Shown in pieces: positions 53,085-62,850 of a stretch of DNA of 64,000 nucleotides. The notes below the pieces were generated by a model. That model worked only from the letters and a program-made list of their open reading frames with translations. It was not told the origin of the DNA and ran no database searches. A program made the position numbers and the translations under genes. The stretch spans positions 248,001-312,000 of the forward strand of contig JAHDVF020000186.1 in the NCBI GenBank assembly GCA_022606425.2, given 5' to 3'. Positions within the stretch are counted from its first letter, which is position 1. Each line of letters begins with the position of its first letter. Origin of the DNA: Lepidostoma basale. Taxonomy: Eukaryota > Arthropoda > Insecta > Trichoptera > Lepidostomatidae.

Positions 53085-54495
53085 GAGGAGAACGAGGCAG
53101 TTTTGGACAGAGGCAAATTTGGACAGTCTCAATTTGACCGCCAAAATATTATTTTAAATAGTTAAGCACCATTGTTGTTTGAAAGTTTGTCGCGAATTTT
53201 CCAGGTGTTCTTTTAACTTAAAATATATATAAAAAAACGCATTTCCGCTAATTGTTTTATCGATTTTTCTAAGCCTTTAACTATTTCATTACACGGGTTA
53301 GCAAAAATAATTTTATTTTCCCGAATCCTATGAAATTTAACGTTTCTTTGATAATATAACAGTAGCTTCTATAACATAGTTTTTTTTTTAAATAATAAGT
53401 TTTCTTTTTCAAGTATATGTGGGGAAGATTTGGACAAGGAGTGATGCGGCACATTAAGACAGTATTTTTAATAAAAATAATTTTGACAGGTGTAAAAATT
53501 AATTTTTCATTTGTTCCAATGACAATTTGAATAAATTCTTCAATCAAATTTTCAAGTTTTTGCTGGTGTTGGATTGTTTATAGTGCCTAATTAAAATGAA
53601 AACAGTGGAATAAAAAAATAAATAAACCCAAATGTCCGGATCGTCCAGCTGACGACAAGTGCACCATCTAAAAGAACATTATGTGTTAAATTATTTTTAT
53701 GTGTTATTTTATTTTATATCATTGTATTTTATATAATTTGTTTTAGATTTATTATGTAGACGTTGAATGGCGATGAGGTTCGCAACCCATCACACCGCGT
53801 CTCTCGCGTTGGCGAAAAGAGAAGGATGGAGTGCAGCATCGATTAAAGTGTTGTAGCCCATTCTTTCTGTCTACCCTTTCGGGGAAACGACGTGATGGTT
53901 AGTTAGTTAGTTAGTTATAACTAACTAACTAACTAGTTAATTAACCGTCACACCGTCTCCCCGAAGGGGTAGGCAGAAATAATGGATTGCACACTTTAAC
54001 CGATGCGGCACTCCAACCTTCGTTGCGAACCTCAGCGCCACCAATAGCCATCTCCCGCCCACAGCTAGTAACTTATTAGCCCACCAAAAAAATAAAAATT
54101 AAATACAATGATACAAAATAAAATAACATAACACATAATTTAATGTTCTAATAAAGTTCCAGATTTACGTATTCTTATTTTCTTTTCGAAATAAGTTTGT
54201 TGTATTTTATTTATTTCATCAAGGAAATAGTTCGAACGTATTTAAGGAAAACTTCTAATGTCAATCTTACGCCTTGACTTCTAACGACATTTTAAAATCT
54301 AAATATATTTCTCTGTGTGATTTTGAATTTTTGCAAATTGTATCTGATATTAACATTGGATTGCAACATACTGATAACTTTAGTTCAATTAAATGTTTTA
54401 TTACGTATAATCCATATTATGTTTCATTGCCCAAATGTGTCTTAGTCTGTCAAAATCTGCCTCTTAGGCGTCCAAATGTGCCCCCCCAGGGATGT
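53085..54495. repeat. Pair of inverted TTTGGAC-bearing ends enclosing other repeats
   Basis: The left side has GGCAGTTTTGGACAGAGGCA and AAATTTGGACAGTC. The right side, in reverse complement, has GGGGGGCACATTTGGACGCC and AGGCAGATTTTGACAGAC. This suggests one decayed element of about 1.4 kb, later invaded by the foldback at 53645-54150. No transposase frame is seen. Confidence 0.35.
53645..54150. repeat. Large near-palindrome centred on a TTAG/CTAA array
   Basis: The left arm includes GAACATTATGTGTTAAATTA, TATTTTATTTTATATCATTG, GCGATGAGGTTCGCAACCCA and GGTTAGTTAGTTAGTTAGTT. At about 53920 it turns into AACTAACTAACTAACTAGTT, and the right arm repeats the blocks in mirror order (GCGAACCTCAGCGCCACC, CAATGATACAAAATAAAATA). 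The arms are about 230 bp with many differences. The inner 60 bp are RTE-like 3' ends head to head. The outer arm matches 62850-63065 on the minus strand. Confidence 0.8.
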
Positions 54496-54499
54496 CTGA

Positions 54500-54690
54500 T
54501 TCTCCTGTACTAGCTCTAATAGTAGCGTTTCTTACAATGTCCGCTGTACTTATCTCCAACATTGCTCTTTGGACTATTCTTAATTTATTGGCGCTTTTCT
54601 GAGACAGTATTATCGTTTCTAACCCACAAGTTTACACCGGTAGGACGTAGCAGTCAAATATCTTCCGTTTGAGGTTTTCGTGAATTTTCA
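54500..54690 (-). mobile_element. LINE family B fragment
   Basis: The minus strand reads GLETIILSQKSANKLRIV and the following MLE-I block, as in the 41163 copy. It is short and isolated. Confidence 0.65.
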
Positions 54691-55043
54691 ATATAGGGTT
54701 CATTATTCGGAACGCCGCACATAGGGGTATTTCTGCTTATTAGGCTGCCAAAATTATATTCTTTGTATTTTTATTTGAAATCACTTATATTTTTTAATTG
54801 ACGGTAGATTTAACTTTTGGTGAACATATTTTATAGAAAAGTATAATATGACAAGAGTAATTTAAAAATCAGTGGACTCATCACGAAGGTGAATCCCATC
54901 CTTCTTCACCAGAGCTCCATTCAGTTGTTTCATGAACAAACTCCTCCCTAGACAACTGTAAAAACTCAACTCGAAAAATAAGTTTATCTTGACATAAGGT
55001 GGTTTTGTAATAGTATGATGCATTGAACCCAAAAACATTCATT

Positions 55044-55503
55044 TTACGGTAACTTGCGTTCAACTTTGATGTATTTAATAAGTGCTAGCGCTCTTTTTTC
55101 AGTTACAATCGAAAAAACCACGGGGACATACCCTGAAATACAAAAAAAAAAACCATTTTGAATAAAAAAAACTAGAATTATTTACAAAAATAATGAACAT
55201 AACTTTCAACCTACTAAAATATATTTAATTATTAATATATTTAAATTAAACTTGTCAATATATTTGAACGCTTACCTATTATAACCGAACCCATCACAAA
55301 ATTTTCCCAAGCGAACTCCAAAATAAAAATATTCACTTTTTAAATCACTGATTTTTCAAGAATTCCTTAAAGAAATACGAACACTTAGAACGACAGTCTA
55401 ATCCAAACAGACACACTCCAGCCCAAGCTTTTGTATTGGATGATGTGAAATAACCCTTAGTGCGCCGTCCAACCCAAACCAATTCTTCCGGAGAAGGTGC
55501 CAT
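55044..55503 (-). CDS. Candidate small membrane protein gene, three exons
   Basis: ATG at 55503. Proposed exons are 55503-55417 (29 codons, donor GTGTGT), 55315-55276 (40 bp, acceptor TTTTGGAG, donor GTAAGC) and 55132-55044 (acceptor GTATTTCAG, stop TAA). The phases fit (0, then 1) and give 71 residues. It opens MAPSPEELVWVGRRTKGYF; a likely membrane segment spans the second junction (FVMGSVIIGYVPVVFSIV), then a basic tail ends KYIKVERKLP. Size and layout resemble small mitochondrial inner-membrane subunits, but I do not recognise the family. Exon 1 can also be read on to a stop at codon 53 without splicing. The start faces away from the gene at 55889 across about 385 bp, which would suit a shared promoter. 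Confidence 0.38.
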
Positions 55504-55888
55504 GATTTTTGTTTTGCGGTTTCATTTAAGACAAAATTACCTCACTTAAATATAATATATGTATATTTTGTATTCATCCAAAAAAGATCGCGGGAATTTT
55601 TTCAAATAACATGAATATTTAAATTAGTACTTTAACTCAAGTATGTACGAGTATTAAGCGATAATATTTGAGTAGCAGAATTCTTTCATCGCCGGGGTGT
55701 AAAAAAGGCCAGTATCATTTCGACTCACCTTCACACTATAATAATAACAAAGTTTAATAGTTTTCTCTTAGTTTTTCATATTATATACCCGTGTAAATGT
55801 GTTTTTATTGATTTTAGAATTCAGCGCCGTGTTACTCCTGTTTGTAATTTGGAAATAACACTCATAGAGCGAATCAGAACCAACCGGA
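55504..55888. promoter_or_regulatory. Possible bidirectional promoter between two small genes
   Basis: 385 bp separate the two outward-facing candidate starts. The part next to 55840-55890 is less AT-rich. No TATA, Inr or DPE motif is certain. It stands only if both flanking gene models are right. Confidence 0.25.
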
Positions 55889-56887
55889 ATGTCAGTTAAC
55901 GATTCGATTTTCGAAGGTGATGCAATATTTTATCTATGCAATTTGGATCGAATTTATAAATGTCTCACCTCTTTATTCGGGTATCTGGTAGGTACTCATT
56001 TCTGTGGTTAAAAAGCTTTACGGTTAGTGCCAGGGAGGCGAACGTCACAAGTTATCTGCAATCCTCGAAACACCTATATTAAGTCACGTAAGGTTAGGTC
56101 AAATACAATTTAAGAATTGTTCGTTTAACCTCGAATTTAATAATTTTGTGTTAATTTCATTTAAACTTACAAAAACGCAAGGTATTAAATAGTTCATAAA
56201 ATCACCGTTTTAAATTAGTATAATTGGATTGGAATAAAAATAATCAAATAAAGATTTATAAATACTTATCAACAAAATACGCATATTTAAAAAAATATTC
56301 TTTTAATCTACTATTTTATTTTTTAATTCATGGATAACTTGTATTAAAAATAATATTGTTTAAAATTATCTAGTATTTAAAATTAGTTATTAAATATGTA
56401 AAACTTATAATTCATTTTTAAATTAATTAATACGAATGAAAAATACTGTTATTGATAATGCCTTTACATGGCGAAACTGACATTCCCTATAAATGTATTA
56501 AAACTTCTAAAAAACAGACGTTTTCATTCGTATTTATTTGTTCTATAGAACAAAATCACTTTAAAATATTATTTCCTTTTAGAATTATAACTGTTTATGT
56601 TAATGGTGTTTAAGAAAAAGATTAAAAGAAAAGAATGATTGCAGATAATTTGCGATGAACCTCCGTCCATGTTTTTAGCAACTGTAGAATCACGAGCACT
56701 TCCCATCAAGCCAAGCCACATCTACTTGGTCCATGATCCATTTCTAAATCTGACTCCTCATCACCCTTGTGTACAATCTTCTCGCATTTTTCCTGTTTAC
56801 GAAGGCGTCGGCAATAAAAAAATAATAAAACACATTTACATTCATGATATCCATATGGCGTTTTCATCGTTTTCACACACGAAGTAA
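55889..56887 (+). CDS. Candidate two-exon gene, unknown function
   Basis: ATG at 55889 opens MSVNDSIFEGDAIFYLCNLD and continues to FGYL, with donor GTAGGT at 55988. The second exon, 56645-56887, starts after ATTGCAG in the matching phase 0 and reads IICDEPPSMFLATVESRALP, IKPSHIYLVHDPFLNLTPHH and on to TAA. The joined product has 113 residues. The composition of both exons is clearly more coding-like than the flanks. The acceptor has a poor pyrimidine tract, which is the main doubt. No signal peptide is seen, and the family is not recognised. Confidence 0.42.
56430..56545. repeat. Hairpin MITE (family M1), short copy in the intron
   Basis: ATTAATACGAATGAAAAATA, then TTGATAATGCCTTTACATGG, CATTCCC and the outer right arm ACAGACGTTTTCATTCGTAT. 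Most of the left arm is lost. It lies in the intron of the candidate gene at 55889. Confidence 0.65.
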
Positions 56888-56889
56888 AA

Positions 56890-57295
56890 TATCGAAAACT
56901 ATGTATATTGAAATAAAGTAAATTGCTACTTTAGGTACATGCAACGTACGTGAAAATTTGCGAAATCAGTTTAAAAATTAAAATGGTTCCAAAAATTGAA
57001 TTCTAGGGTTAGAAATATAAAATATTATTTTTATCATTCATTCATAAAATTTACATGCTTATTTCATAACAACAATTCTTAAATAAATTTTATAAAATAT
57101 CTCTGAAATTTCTGTACTAAACGTCAAATGATATTTTTACTAGTCTTTTGTTTTTTTTCGTTTCTGCATTGTCATCAATTAAACACAGTACAATGTTAAA
57201 TAAGTAGTACCTACCTATCTTTTAAAGCTAAGAACTTAACCAGATCCAATAAGTACCTAACCGATTTTTCATAAAATTCTTATGATTTTTTTAAA
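56890..57295. other. No feature seen
   Basis: AT-rich DNA after the candidate gene, without coding signal or recognised repeat. Confidence 0.35.
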
Positions 57296-57298
57296 ATA

Positions 57299-57759
57299 CA
57301 GTACACTCCCGATTTTCCGGGGTCGGGTTAACCGGAAGTGGATTATCCGGGACACATGAGTTATTGAAAAAATACGTTACAAAACAAAAATATTTCGCAA
57401 CAGTACCTACTTATAATGCGTTTGTCACAATGACATTGGGCGTTTAGTTCACATTGGCGCCACCGCCAACATACGTTTGTGGCTCTCAAGTCGTAATTTT
57501 ATTTTACTGTGAAAAAGTGTCTATGGTATAATGGATAAACGCAAACCAATCGTACTTTCAATTGAACAAAAACTCGAAATAATTCTTAAGTTTTAAAATG
57601 GTGCAACCGTAAATATTTATTGCATTAATAACGTTGGTGATCAAACTATACGGGACTTAATTAATGAAAAGAGAAAAAAAAATGTTTTCGGATTAACCGG
57701 GAAATCGATTATACGGGATTTTTTTTCACAATCGATCTTGGAAAATCGGGAGTGTACTG
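57299..57759 (+). mobile_element. pogo/Tigger-type DNA transposon remnant
   Basis: It starts CAGTACACTCCCGATTTTCC and ends GGAAAATCGGGAGTGTACTG, with TA on both sides (57297-57298, 57760-57761). The CAGTACA-type ends and the TA duplication are typical of pogo/Tigger elements. Inside, ATG 57531 opens MDKRKPIVLSIEQKLEIILK, the start of the CENP-B-like helix-turn-helix of the transposase, stopped after two more codons. A homologous stretch follows (TIRDLINEKRKK). The rest of the transposase is deleted, leaving a 461 bp non-autonomous copy. Confidence 0.9.
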
Positions 57760-57764
57760 TATAT

Positions 57765-58175
57765 TTTATTTAGCGCTCTTCTTAAAGTTGAAATCTTTTA
57801 GCATAATGTCGAGTATTTATAATAATGTTCGAATTTATGCTTCTAATTAATTCATTTTCACACTATCTTAAATTGCATTATTTCATTTTTTCGATCTGTA
57901 CGTATCTCGTAGTATGTGTCAAATTCTTCATTTAGTATTCATAAATGTTGTCTGTAAAATAATAATTAAATTGGCGTTTGACACTATCATAGCATGCTAC
58001 ACAAACACAAGCTTTAAGTTTCTTATGTACGAGTATTAGCACGGAAATGTTATTTTTTTGTATTTACTGTATTTTTTAAAAAAATATTCCATATTAGTCC
58101 AAAAGGATTGTTATAAAAAGTATAATATGTGAAAAATATTGAGAGATAAGTGTCGTCTTTCTAGGTCATCATCAA
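57765..58175. other. No feature seen
   Basis: AT-rich DNA without coding signal or recognised repeat. Confidence 0.35.
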
Positions 58176-58179
58176 ATGT

Positions 58180-58500
58180 TTGTTAATGCCATAGCATGTC
58201 ACACCTTAAAATACAATTAAACTTCTAAAAATGTGCGTTTTCTTAATATTAAATAGGTACTTTAAAAGGAGTTTTACACGAATTAAAAAAAAAAATACCG
58301 ATTTCATAGTTAATATCAAAGAAAACGTCTGTTTTCTAGAAGTATTATGTTTTATGGGATTAACACGTTTCGCCTTGCTATGGCAATATCGAATGTCGAG
58401 GCGTATATAAGGCGAAACATGTGATTCTTACAAATTATAATAAAAGTTCTAGAAAACAGACGTTTCGTATTAATATGAATGTTTACATCATTGTTGAATT
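58180..58500. repeat. MITE family M1, an arm remnant and a full hairpin
   Basis: 58180-58240 is a decayed right arm. 58310-58495 is a hairpin: AAAACGTCTGTTTTCTAGAA, then TTTATGGGATTAACACGTTT, a short loop, GGCGAAACATGTGATTCTTA and CTAGAAAACAGACGTTTCGT. Confidence 0.75.
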
Positions 58501-58639
58501 AATAATATATTATTTTAAGATTTAGGTCTTAAGAAATTATCTTACACGAGAAAAATATAAATAACTCAATATAAATTTTTTATATCGTAGATTGATTAAT
58601 CAAAATATATAACTACCTGTTTACATAAAACTTTAAGAA

Positions 58640-58785
58640 ACCATGTATGAATGTGCATGACACGATGTATGAGTGTTGAGGAAGCGAAGGAAATATGTCA
58701 GGAAAGAAAAGTCTGGCAGTCTATTTATTCAGCCTACCCCATCGGGGAGACGGCGTGATGGTTAGTTATTTAGTTAGTTTATATA
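58640..58785 (+). mobile_element. RTE-like LINE, 3' end copy
   Basis: ACACGATGTATGAGTGTTGA, GGAAATATGTCAGGAAAGAA and the terminal GGAGACGGCGTGATGGTTAG. It is a very short, strongly 5'-truncated copy, among the best preserved in sequence. Confidence 0.8.
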
Positions 58786-58789
58786 AATT

Positions 58790-59250
58790 TTAAATACCTT
58801 ACTTGAATGTACAGTGGTTTCTCAAGCACCATTTTATATTTTCGCCCGCGGCTTGCTGTAGGTCGCTGTCTCAGTCTGAACTTCCCGTTGTTGTAGTTAT
58901 TGGTATCAATTTGGAAGAAAGCCAAAGTGGGAATGTTTCCTTTGTGCCTAATAACTGAAATGTTTTTTTTTTCTGATACCAAAATGTCGGAGTAAATATA
59001 ATACAATAACATGAAAGTTTCAACGGTCCGATCTGTTGTTTGCTTTAGTAAATATTGCAATTATGTTAAATCTTACAATATATAAAAATCTTATTTATAC
59101 AAAATATTAACATATTACAAAGTTCGTTATAAATGTAATTTCCAATTTTTAGTTCGCATTATTCCCGCCTATAGTAAAACGAAAACAAAAGAGTTACAGT
59201 GTAATTTTAAATAAAGTGAAAAAACCTTTATAGTAAATAATTGCTTAAAT
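58790..59250. other. No confident feature
   Basis: A minus-strand open frame (59060-58779) includes IRHKGNIPTLAFFQIDTN and KFRLRQRPTASRGRKYKMVL. A patch of normal composition at 58840-58950 may be a coding exon: read on the minus strand it runs on past 58800 toward a possible end. There is no recognised similarity and no clear splice pair. Confidence 0.3.
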
Positions 59251-59254
59251 TCCA

Positions 59255-59345
59255 CTTAGGTTTTTGGCTTCGACTGGTTTCGGCAGAAAGATGGCACCGA
59301 GCTGCCGAAACCGGACGTAGCCAAAAACGTAAGTGGAATTTAACA
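59255..59345. repeat. Small perfect-ended hairpin (family M3)
   Basis: AAATTCCACTTAGGTTTTTG and GGTTTCGGCAG face CTGCCGAAACC and AACGTAAGTGGAATTT. The loop is AAAGATGGCACCGAG. Confidence 0.75.
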
Positions 59346-59469
59346 AAATGTAAATACATAAGGTACTACGATTTTTTTTTCTATTTTCATTATTTACCAT
59401 GAAATTTCAAATAACAACATCAGTGTTTTTTAAACTTACCTTGTTTTTCTGAACAAACTAACTAACTGA

Positions 59470-60035
59470 TAAGGGGTGTGCCAAAGAGTTGTCACATAAC
59501 ACAGCATCTTAAGGAGCTCCACTGGCTGAAATGTCCAGAAAAGATACAATACAAGCTCTGCTGGACGGTATATAAGGCGTTGCATGGAATGGCACCAGCT
59601 TATATATCTGAACTCTGCATCAACGAGAACCTGAATGCTAGACAGTCTACATTGCGATCAGCTAAGTCTTCTGCGATTGGTAGATTGACTGTGCCAAAAC
59701 GCTGTCCAAGCACAAACTTTGGTGACCGAGCCTTCGCGGTAGCTGGCCCTTCAGCCTGGAACAGTCTCCCAGCAGACCTTAAGTGCATTGAGAATCAATC
59801 AGAGTTTAGATCGAGACTCAAAACGCACCTTTTCAAATTATCATTTCCTGACAGGAAGGGCTGATCGATTTCGTCGGGTGCAGCCCTCATACTAAATATG
59901 TTTATATATATTTTTTATCATTATTATTATTATTATCTAGTTGATAAAACGGAGCATCTTCTACAGCGCCCTTGAGATGAGCAATTCATAAAAATGGCGC
60001 TTTATAAATTATCCAATTTATTATTATTATTATAA
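59470..60035 (+). mobile_element. CR1/L2-like LINE, 3' end copy
   Basis: Open frame 59478-59864: LKELHWLKCPEKIQYKLCWT, VYKALHGMAPAYISELC, then RSAKSSAIGRLTVPKRCPST, FGDRAFAVAGPSAWNSLPAD and RLKTHLFKLSF. This is the classic C-terminus of CR1/L2-clade LINEs. The 3' UTR ends GGCGCTTTATAAATTATCCA and an ATT microsatellite, also typical. The open frame suggests a fairly young copy. Older copies of the clade lie at 235-480 and 1550-2260. Confidence 0.88.
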
Positions 60036-60039
60036 CTGA

Positions 60040-60350
60040 CTAACTAACCATCACGCCGTCTTACTGAAGGGGTAGGCAGAAATAATGAACCGTTAGACTG
60101 TTCTTTCCTGACATACTTCTCTCGATTCCTCAAAATTATTACATCGTGTCATGAACGCACGTCGATTTCTCTGACTTATTACGTAGCCGACATTTAATAT
60201 TTGCTTGATTTGATTGTGTCACGTTTTCCTAAGTCTTCCTCTGTTTCTAGTTCGTTTCGTAGTTTACATATACTTTCTTCATTCGTTCTTTCCATGTGGC
60301 CAAACCATCTTAAGGATCCTTTCATTATTTTATTCATTATATTACTTATA
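60040..60350 (-). mobile_element. RTE-like LINE, 3' end copy
   Basis: ACTAACTAACCATCACGCCG marks the reversed 3' end. It extends to the reversed RWFGHMERMNE block near 60300 and a KIMKGSLRWFG block near 60320. It abuts the tail of the CR1/L2-like copy. Confidence 0.75.
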
Positions 60351-60464
60351 TCTTGTGTTCAATTAATTAGGAATGACCACACATACCTATTTTTCTATCC
60401 TTTTATTTCGTAAAGACAAATTAATATACTGTTGTCCATTTGTTACACCGAACTCGTTATCACA

Positions 60465-60620
60465 ATTCAAGATAGCGAGAGAGGAATATTTCGATTCCCT
60501 TCGAAAGTATTTCGAAATGCACGCGATGCGCATTCCTGAGAACATTTCTAGATTATTTTGAATTCTGATTATTTTTGTATATGACAGTAGTGTAGAAAAT
60601 ATAAAGACTATAATTTGGTG
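60465..60620 (+). other. Coding-like terminal exon, intact copy of a duplicated 3' end
   Basis: After ATTCAAG (ends 60470) an open frame reads IAREEYFDSLRKYFEMHAMR and IPENISRLF, then TGA at 60561. The sequence, including what follows the stop, is shared with the disrupted copy at 42320-42560. It is either the last exon of a gene whose other exons are not recognised, or the ORF end of an unknown repeat. Confidence 0.35.
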
Positions 60621-60925
60621 TAAAAATTTTAACGCGTGTGAAAAAAAATATTTACATTAAAAGTTAAAACTTATTACTGATTACGATTGTACAGTGACAC
60701 AAGTTTTTAAAGGGTAGAAAATCTTTACTTCCGTGAATATTTCACGAGTTGCAACTAGTCATTATAATTTTACTCCTACTGAGCTCGTACAATTCCAACA
60801 CTTTTTATTTTCACTGAACTCAGACATGTTTCGGTTACAAGTAACCTTTATCAATTACAATTTTAACAATCAAATAAAACAGAGCGGTCACTTATATACT
60901 AAATGGAGATCGACTTTGGCATAAA
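60620..60925. other. No feature seen
   Basis: AT-rich DNA. The 63-codon frame at 60733-60924 has no support beyond being open. Confidence 0.3.
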
Positions 60926-60928
60926 AGA

Positions 60929-61071
60929 GAAGGGGTATAATTAGGATTGAGGAGAGGTGAGATGTAACGGGAACATATCGAGTGGAAGGGGTATAATTAA
61001 GATTGAGGAGAGGGGTGATGTAACGGGAACATATCGAGTGGAAGGGGTCTAATAAGGATTGAGGATAGGGG
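60929..61071. repeat. Minisatellite, period 56 bp, about 2.5 copies
   Basis: The unit starts GAAGGGGTATAATTAAGATT and includes GATGTAACGGGAACATATCG. Copies start at 60929, 60985 and 61041, and the last is cut short. The copies differ at a few positions. Confidence 0.9.
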
Positions 61072-61099
61072 AAAAAATAAAAAGTGTTGTAATCTTATT

Positions 61100-61600
61100 C
61101 TTCTTCGATGGCCCTACAGCCCATATCGAACCTTAGCCTCCAGTATTCTTCGCCTCCAACTGCTCCTGTCCTCCGCTTCGACCCTCCAATCTGACACTCA
61201 TAACAATCTTGCCCCATCTCTCCCAACTTCATCCTCCCATCGCAGCCTTGGTCGTCCAATTGGTCTTCTACCACCTGGGTGCCACTCCAATAATCTTTTT
61301 GGGGTTTGCGATGACGGCATTCTCAGCACGTGATTGGCCCATCTCAGTCTATTCAGTCTGACCAGTGTGGAGAGATTGGGAGCTTTGTAAATATGGTACA
61401 GCTCGTCATTATGCCGCACTCTCCAGCCTTCACCGTCATTCACAGATCCCAGAATTCTGCGCAGCACCCTTCTCTCAAAAGTATCCAGTCGCTCTGCGAA
61501 TTTCGCTGTCATTGTCCACGCCTCACACCCATAGGTCACTACTGTTCGGATGATTGTGAAACAAGTATAATTATATTTATTCAAATACGAATCCACAACA
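61100..61600 (-). mobile_element. LINE family F, reverse transcriptase C-terminal part
   Basis: The minus strand reads TVVTYGCEAWTMTAKFAERL, DTFERRVLRRILGSVND, a TLVRLNRLRWANHVLRM block and GRRPIGRPRLRWEDEVGRDG. Block order resembles other non-LTR C-termini, but the lineage differs from A-D. It is open over 132 codons and continues past 61198 toward the ORF end. Confidence 0.82.
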
Positions 61601-61619
61601 CAAAGTGAAGGCGAATATT

Positions 61620-61930
61620 GAAGAAATTCGTATTGTTCCGTTTATAACATTATGAAAAACCATAAAGACATCGAACTCACAATTTCAATTAAGTTTATCA
61701 CCAATTTATTCCTACGCGGTTTTCTATGACGAAGTTCGCATGATATTTTTTATTTTCCACGTCCCAGATTTCAGAATAACAACTCATATACTATAACGTG
61801 TAGCGTATTTCTCAGTCGGGATTGTGACGTCAATCCCCTGATAGTTGTTAAGGCGAGGATTATCTCAGCCTCCGGTTCCAGAAAAAATCCGGTATGAACT
61901 TTCGTACACATATTACTCAGTCAATAGATG
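61620..61930. other. No feature seen
   Basis: Mixed composition, no coding signal or recognised repeat. GACGTCAATCCCC near 61828 is the only CRE-like string, and it has no gene beside it. Confidence 0.3.
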
Positions 61931-61934
61931 AATT

Positions 61935-62340
61935 GCTTACAAATTTCTTTTTCTTTTTCCTCCTCAGCCTATTCCCGTCCACTCTTGGACAAGGGCCTCC
62001 CCCATTCGCTTCCATGTCACTCTGTTCTGTGCAGACTGCATCCAGGTTATTCCGACGTGTCTGTTCAGATCATCCTTCCACCAAAGTTGCGGTCGCCCTG
62101 CACTTCTCTTTGCCGTCCACGGTCTCCAAGTCAGCAGTCTTCTTGTCTACTTTTCATCTGAGCTTCTGGCTACGTGACCTGCCCATTGCCATTTTATAGT
62201 CGCCACCCGGTGGATAATGTCGGTGACCTTTGTTTTTTCTCTCACCGTATCGTTTCTGACTCTGTCTCTTAGGCTTATTCCTAACATGGCTCTTTTCATG
62301 GCTCTTTGGGTCATTCGTAGTTTCTCGGCAATATTATGGA
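61935..62340 (-). mobile_element. LINE family B, C-terminal fragment
   Basis: It is nearly the same as 49100-49500 at the nucleotide level (CACTCTTGGACAAGGGCCTC, GCATCCAGGTTATTCCGACG), so both come from one recently active subfamily. Reversed, it encodes the WMMHR..TIKWQWAGHVARS-type block and the C-terminal end. It stops within a KLR-type block at 62340, cut by a SINE. Confidence 0.78.
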
Positions 62341-62352
62341 TGTAAAAAATAA

Positions 62353-62481
62353 GGGTGACCTTCGTAGTCGAGTGTTAAGAGCCTTGACCACCACACCGAA
62401 GTTCCCGGATTCGATTTCGAGTGATGCCAGTATAATTATCACACTGTTTATAATGTAGAATTCACGTGACAATAAAATAGT
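62353..62481 (+). mobile_element. tRNA-derived SINE, 3'-shortened
   Basis: GGTGACCTTCGTAGTCGAGT, CCCGGATTCGATTTCGAGTG and TAGAATTCACGTGACAATAA. It is joined directly to an RTE-like fragment at 62482. Confidence 0.82.
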
Positions 62482-62850
62482 AAATGGTGCACTTTAAGTT
62501 GTCATCGCAAACAATAGCCTATCCAAAAAAGCTACGATGGCAGTGCATAGTGTTCTTGTGTCGACCCTTATGTATGGTAGTGAAGCATGGAACTGGCAAA
62601 AGAAGGATGAAAGTAGAATAAATGCAGTAGAAATGAGATATTTAAGACGAATGTGTTGTAAATTTGTATATGATAGAGTGTCAAATGCAAGTATAAGAAG
62701 TTTATGCGGTGCGAATAAAAGTGTTATGAACAAAATAATGAAAGGGTTGTTAAGATGGTTTGGACACATGGAAAGAATGAGTGAAGAGAGAATAATGAAG
62801 AAGGTATATGTAAACGACGTGAACGGAACTAGAAATAGAGGAAGACCGAG
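62482..62850 (+). mobile_element. RTE-like LINE, internal C-terminal segment
   Basis: GTAAATGGTGCACTTTAAG onward encodes VSTLMYGSEAWNWQKKDESR, INAVEMRYLRRMCCKFVYDR, VSNASIRSLCGANKSVMNKI and LLRWFGHMERMSEE, then NGTRNRGRPSG. The usual 3' end is missing; another repeat takes over in the middle of the GRPRKT block. Confidence 0.85.

Noticed and set aside
60929..61071. CRISPR-like array
   Set aside because: The 56 bp units are contiguous tandem repeats without spacers, and the window is eukaryotic.
61825..61840. A CRE-like site (TGACGTCA)
   Set aside because: A single match in DNA without a nearby gene start.
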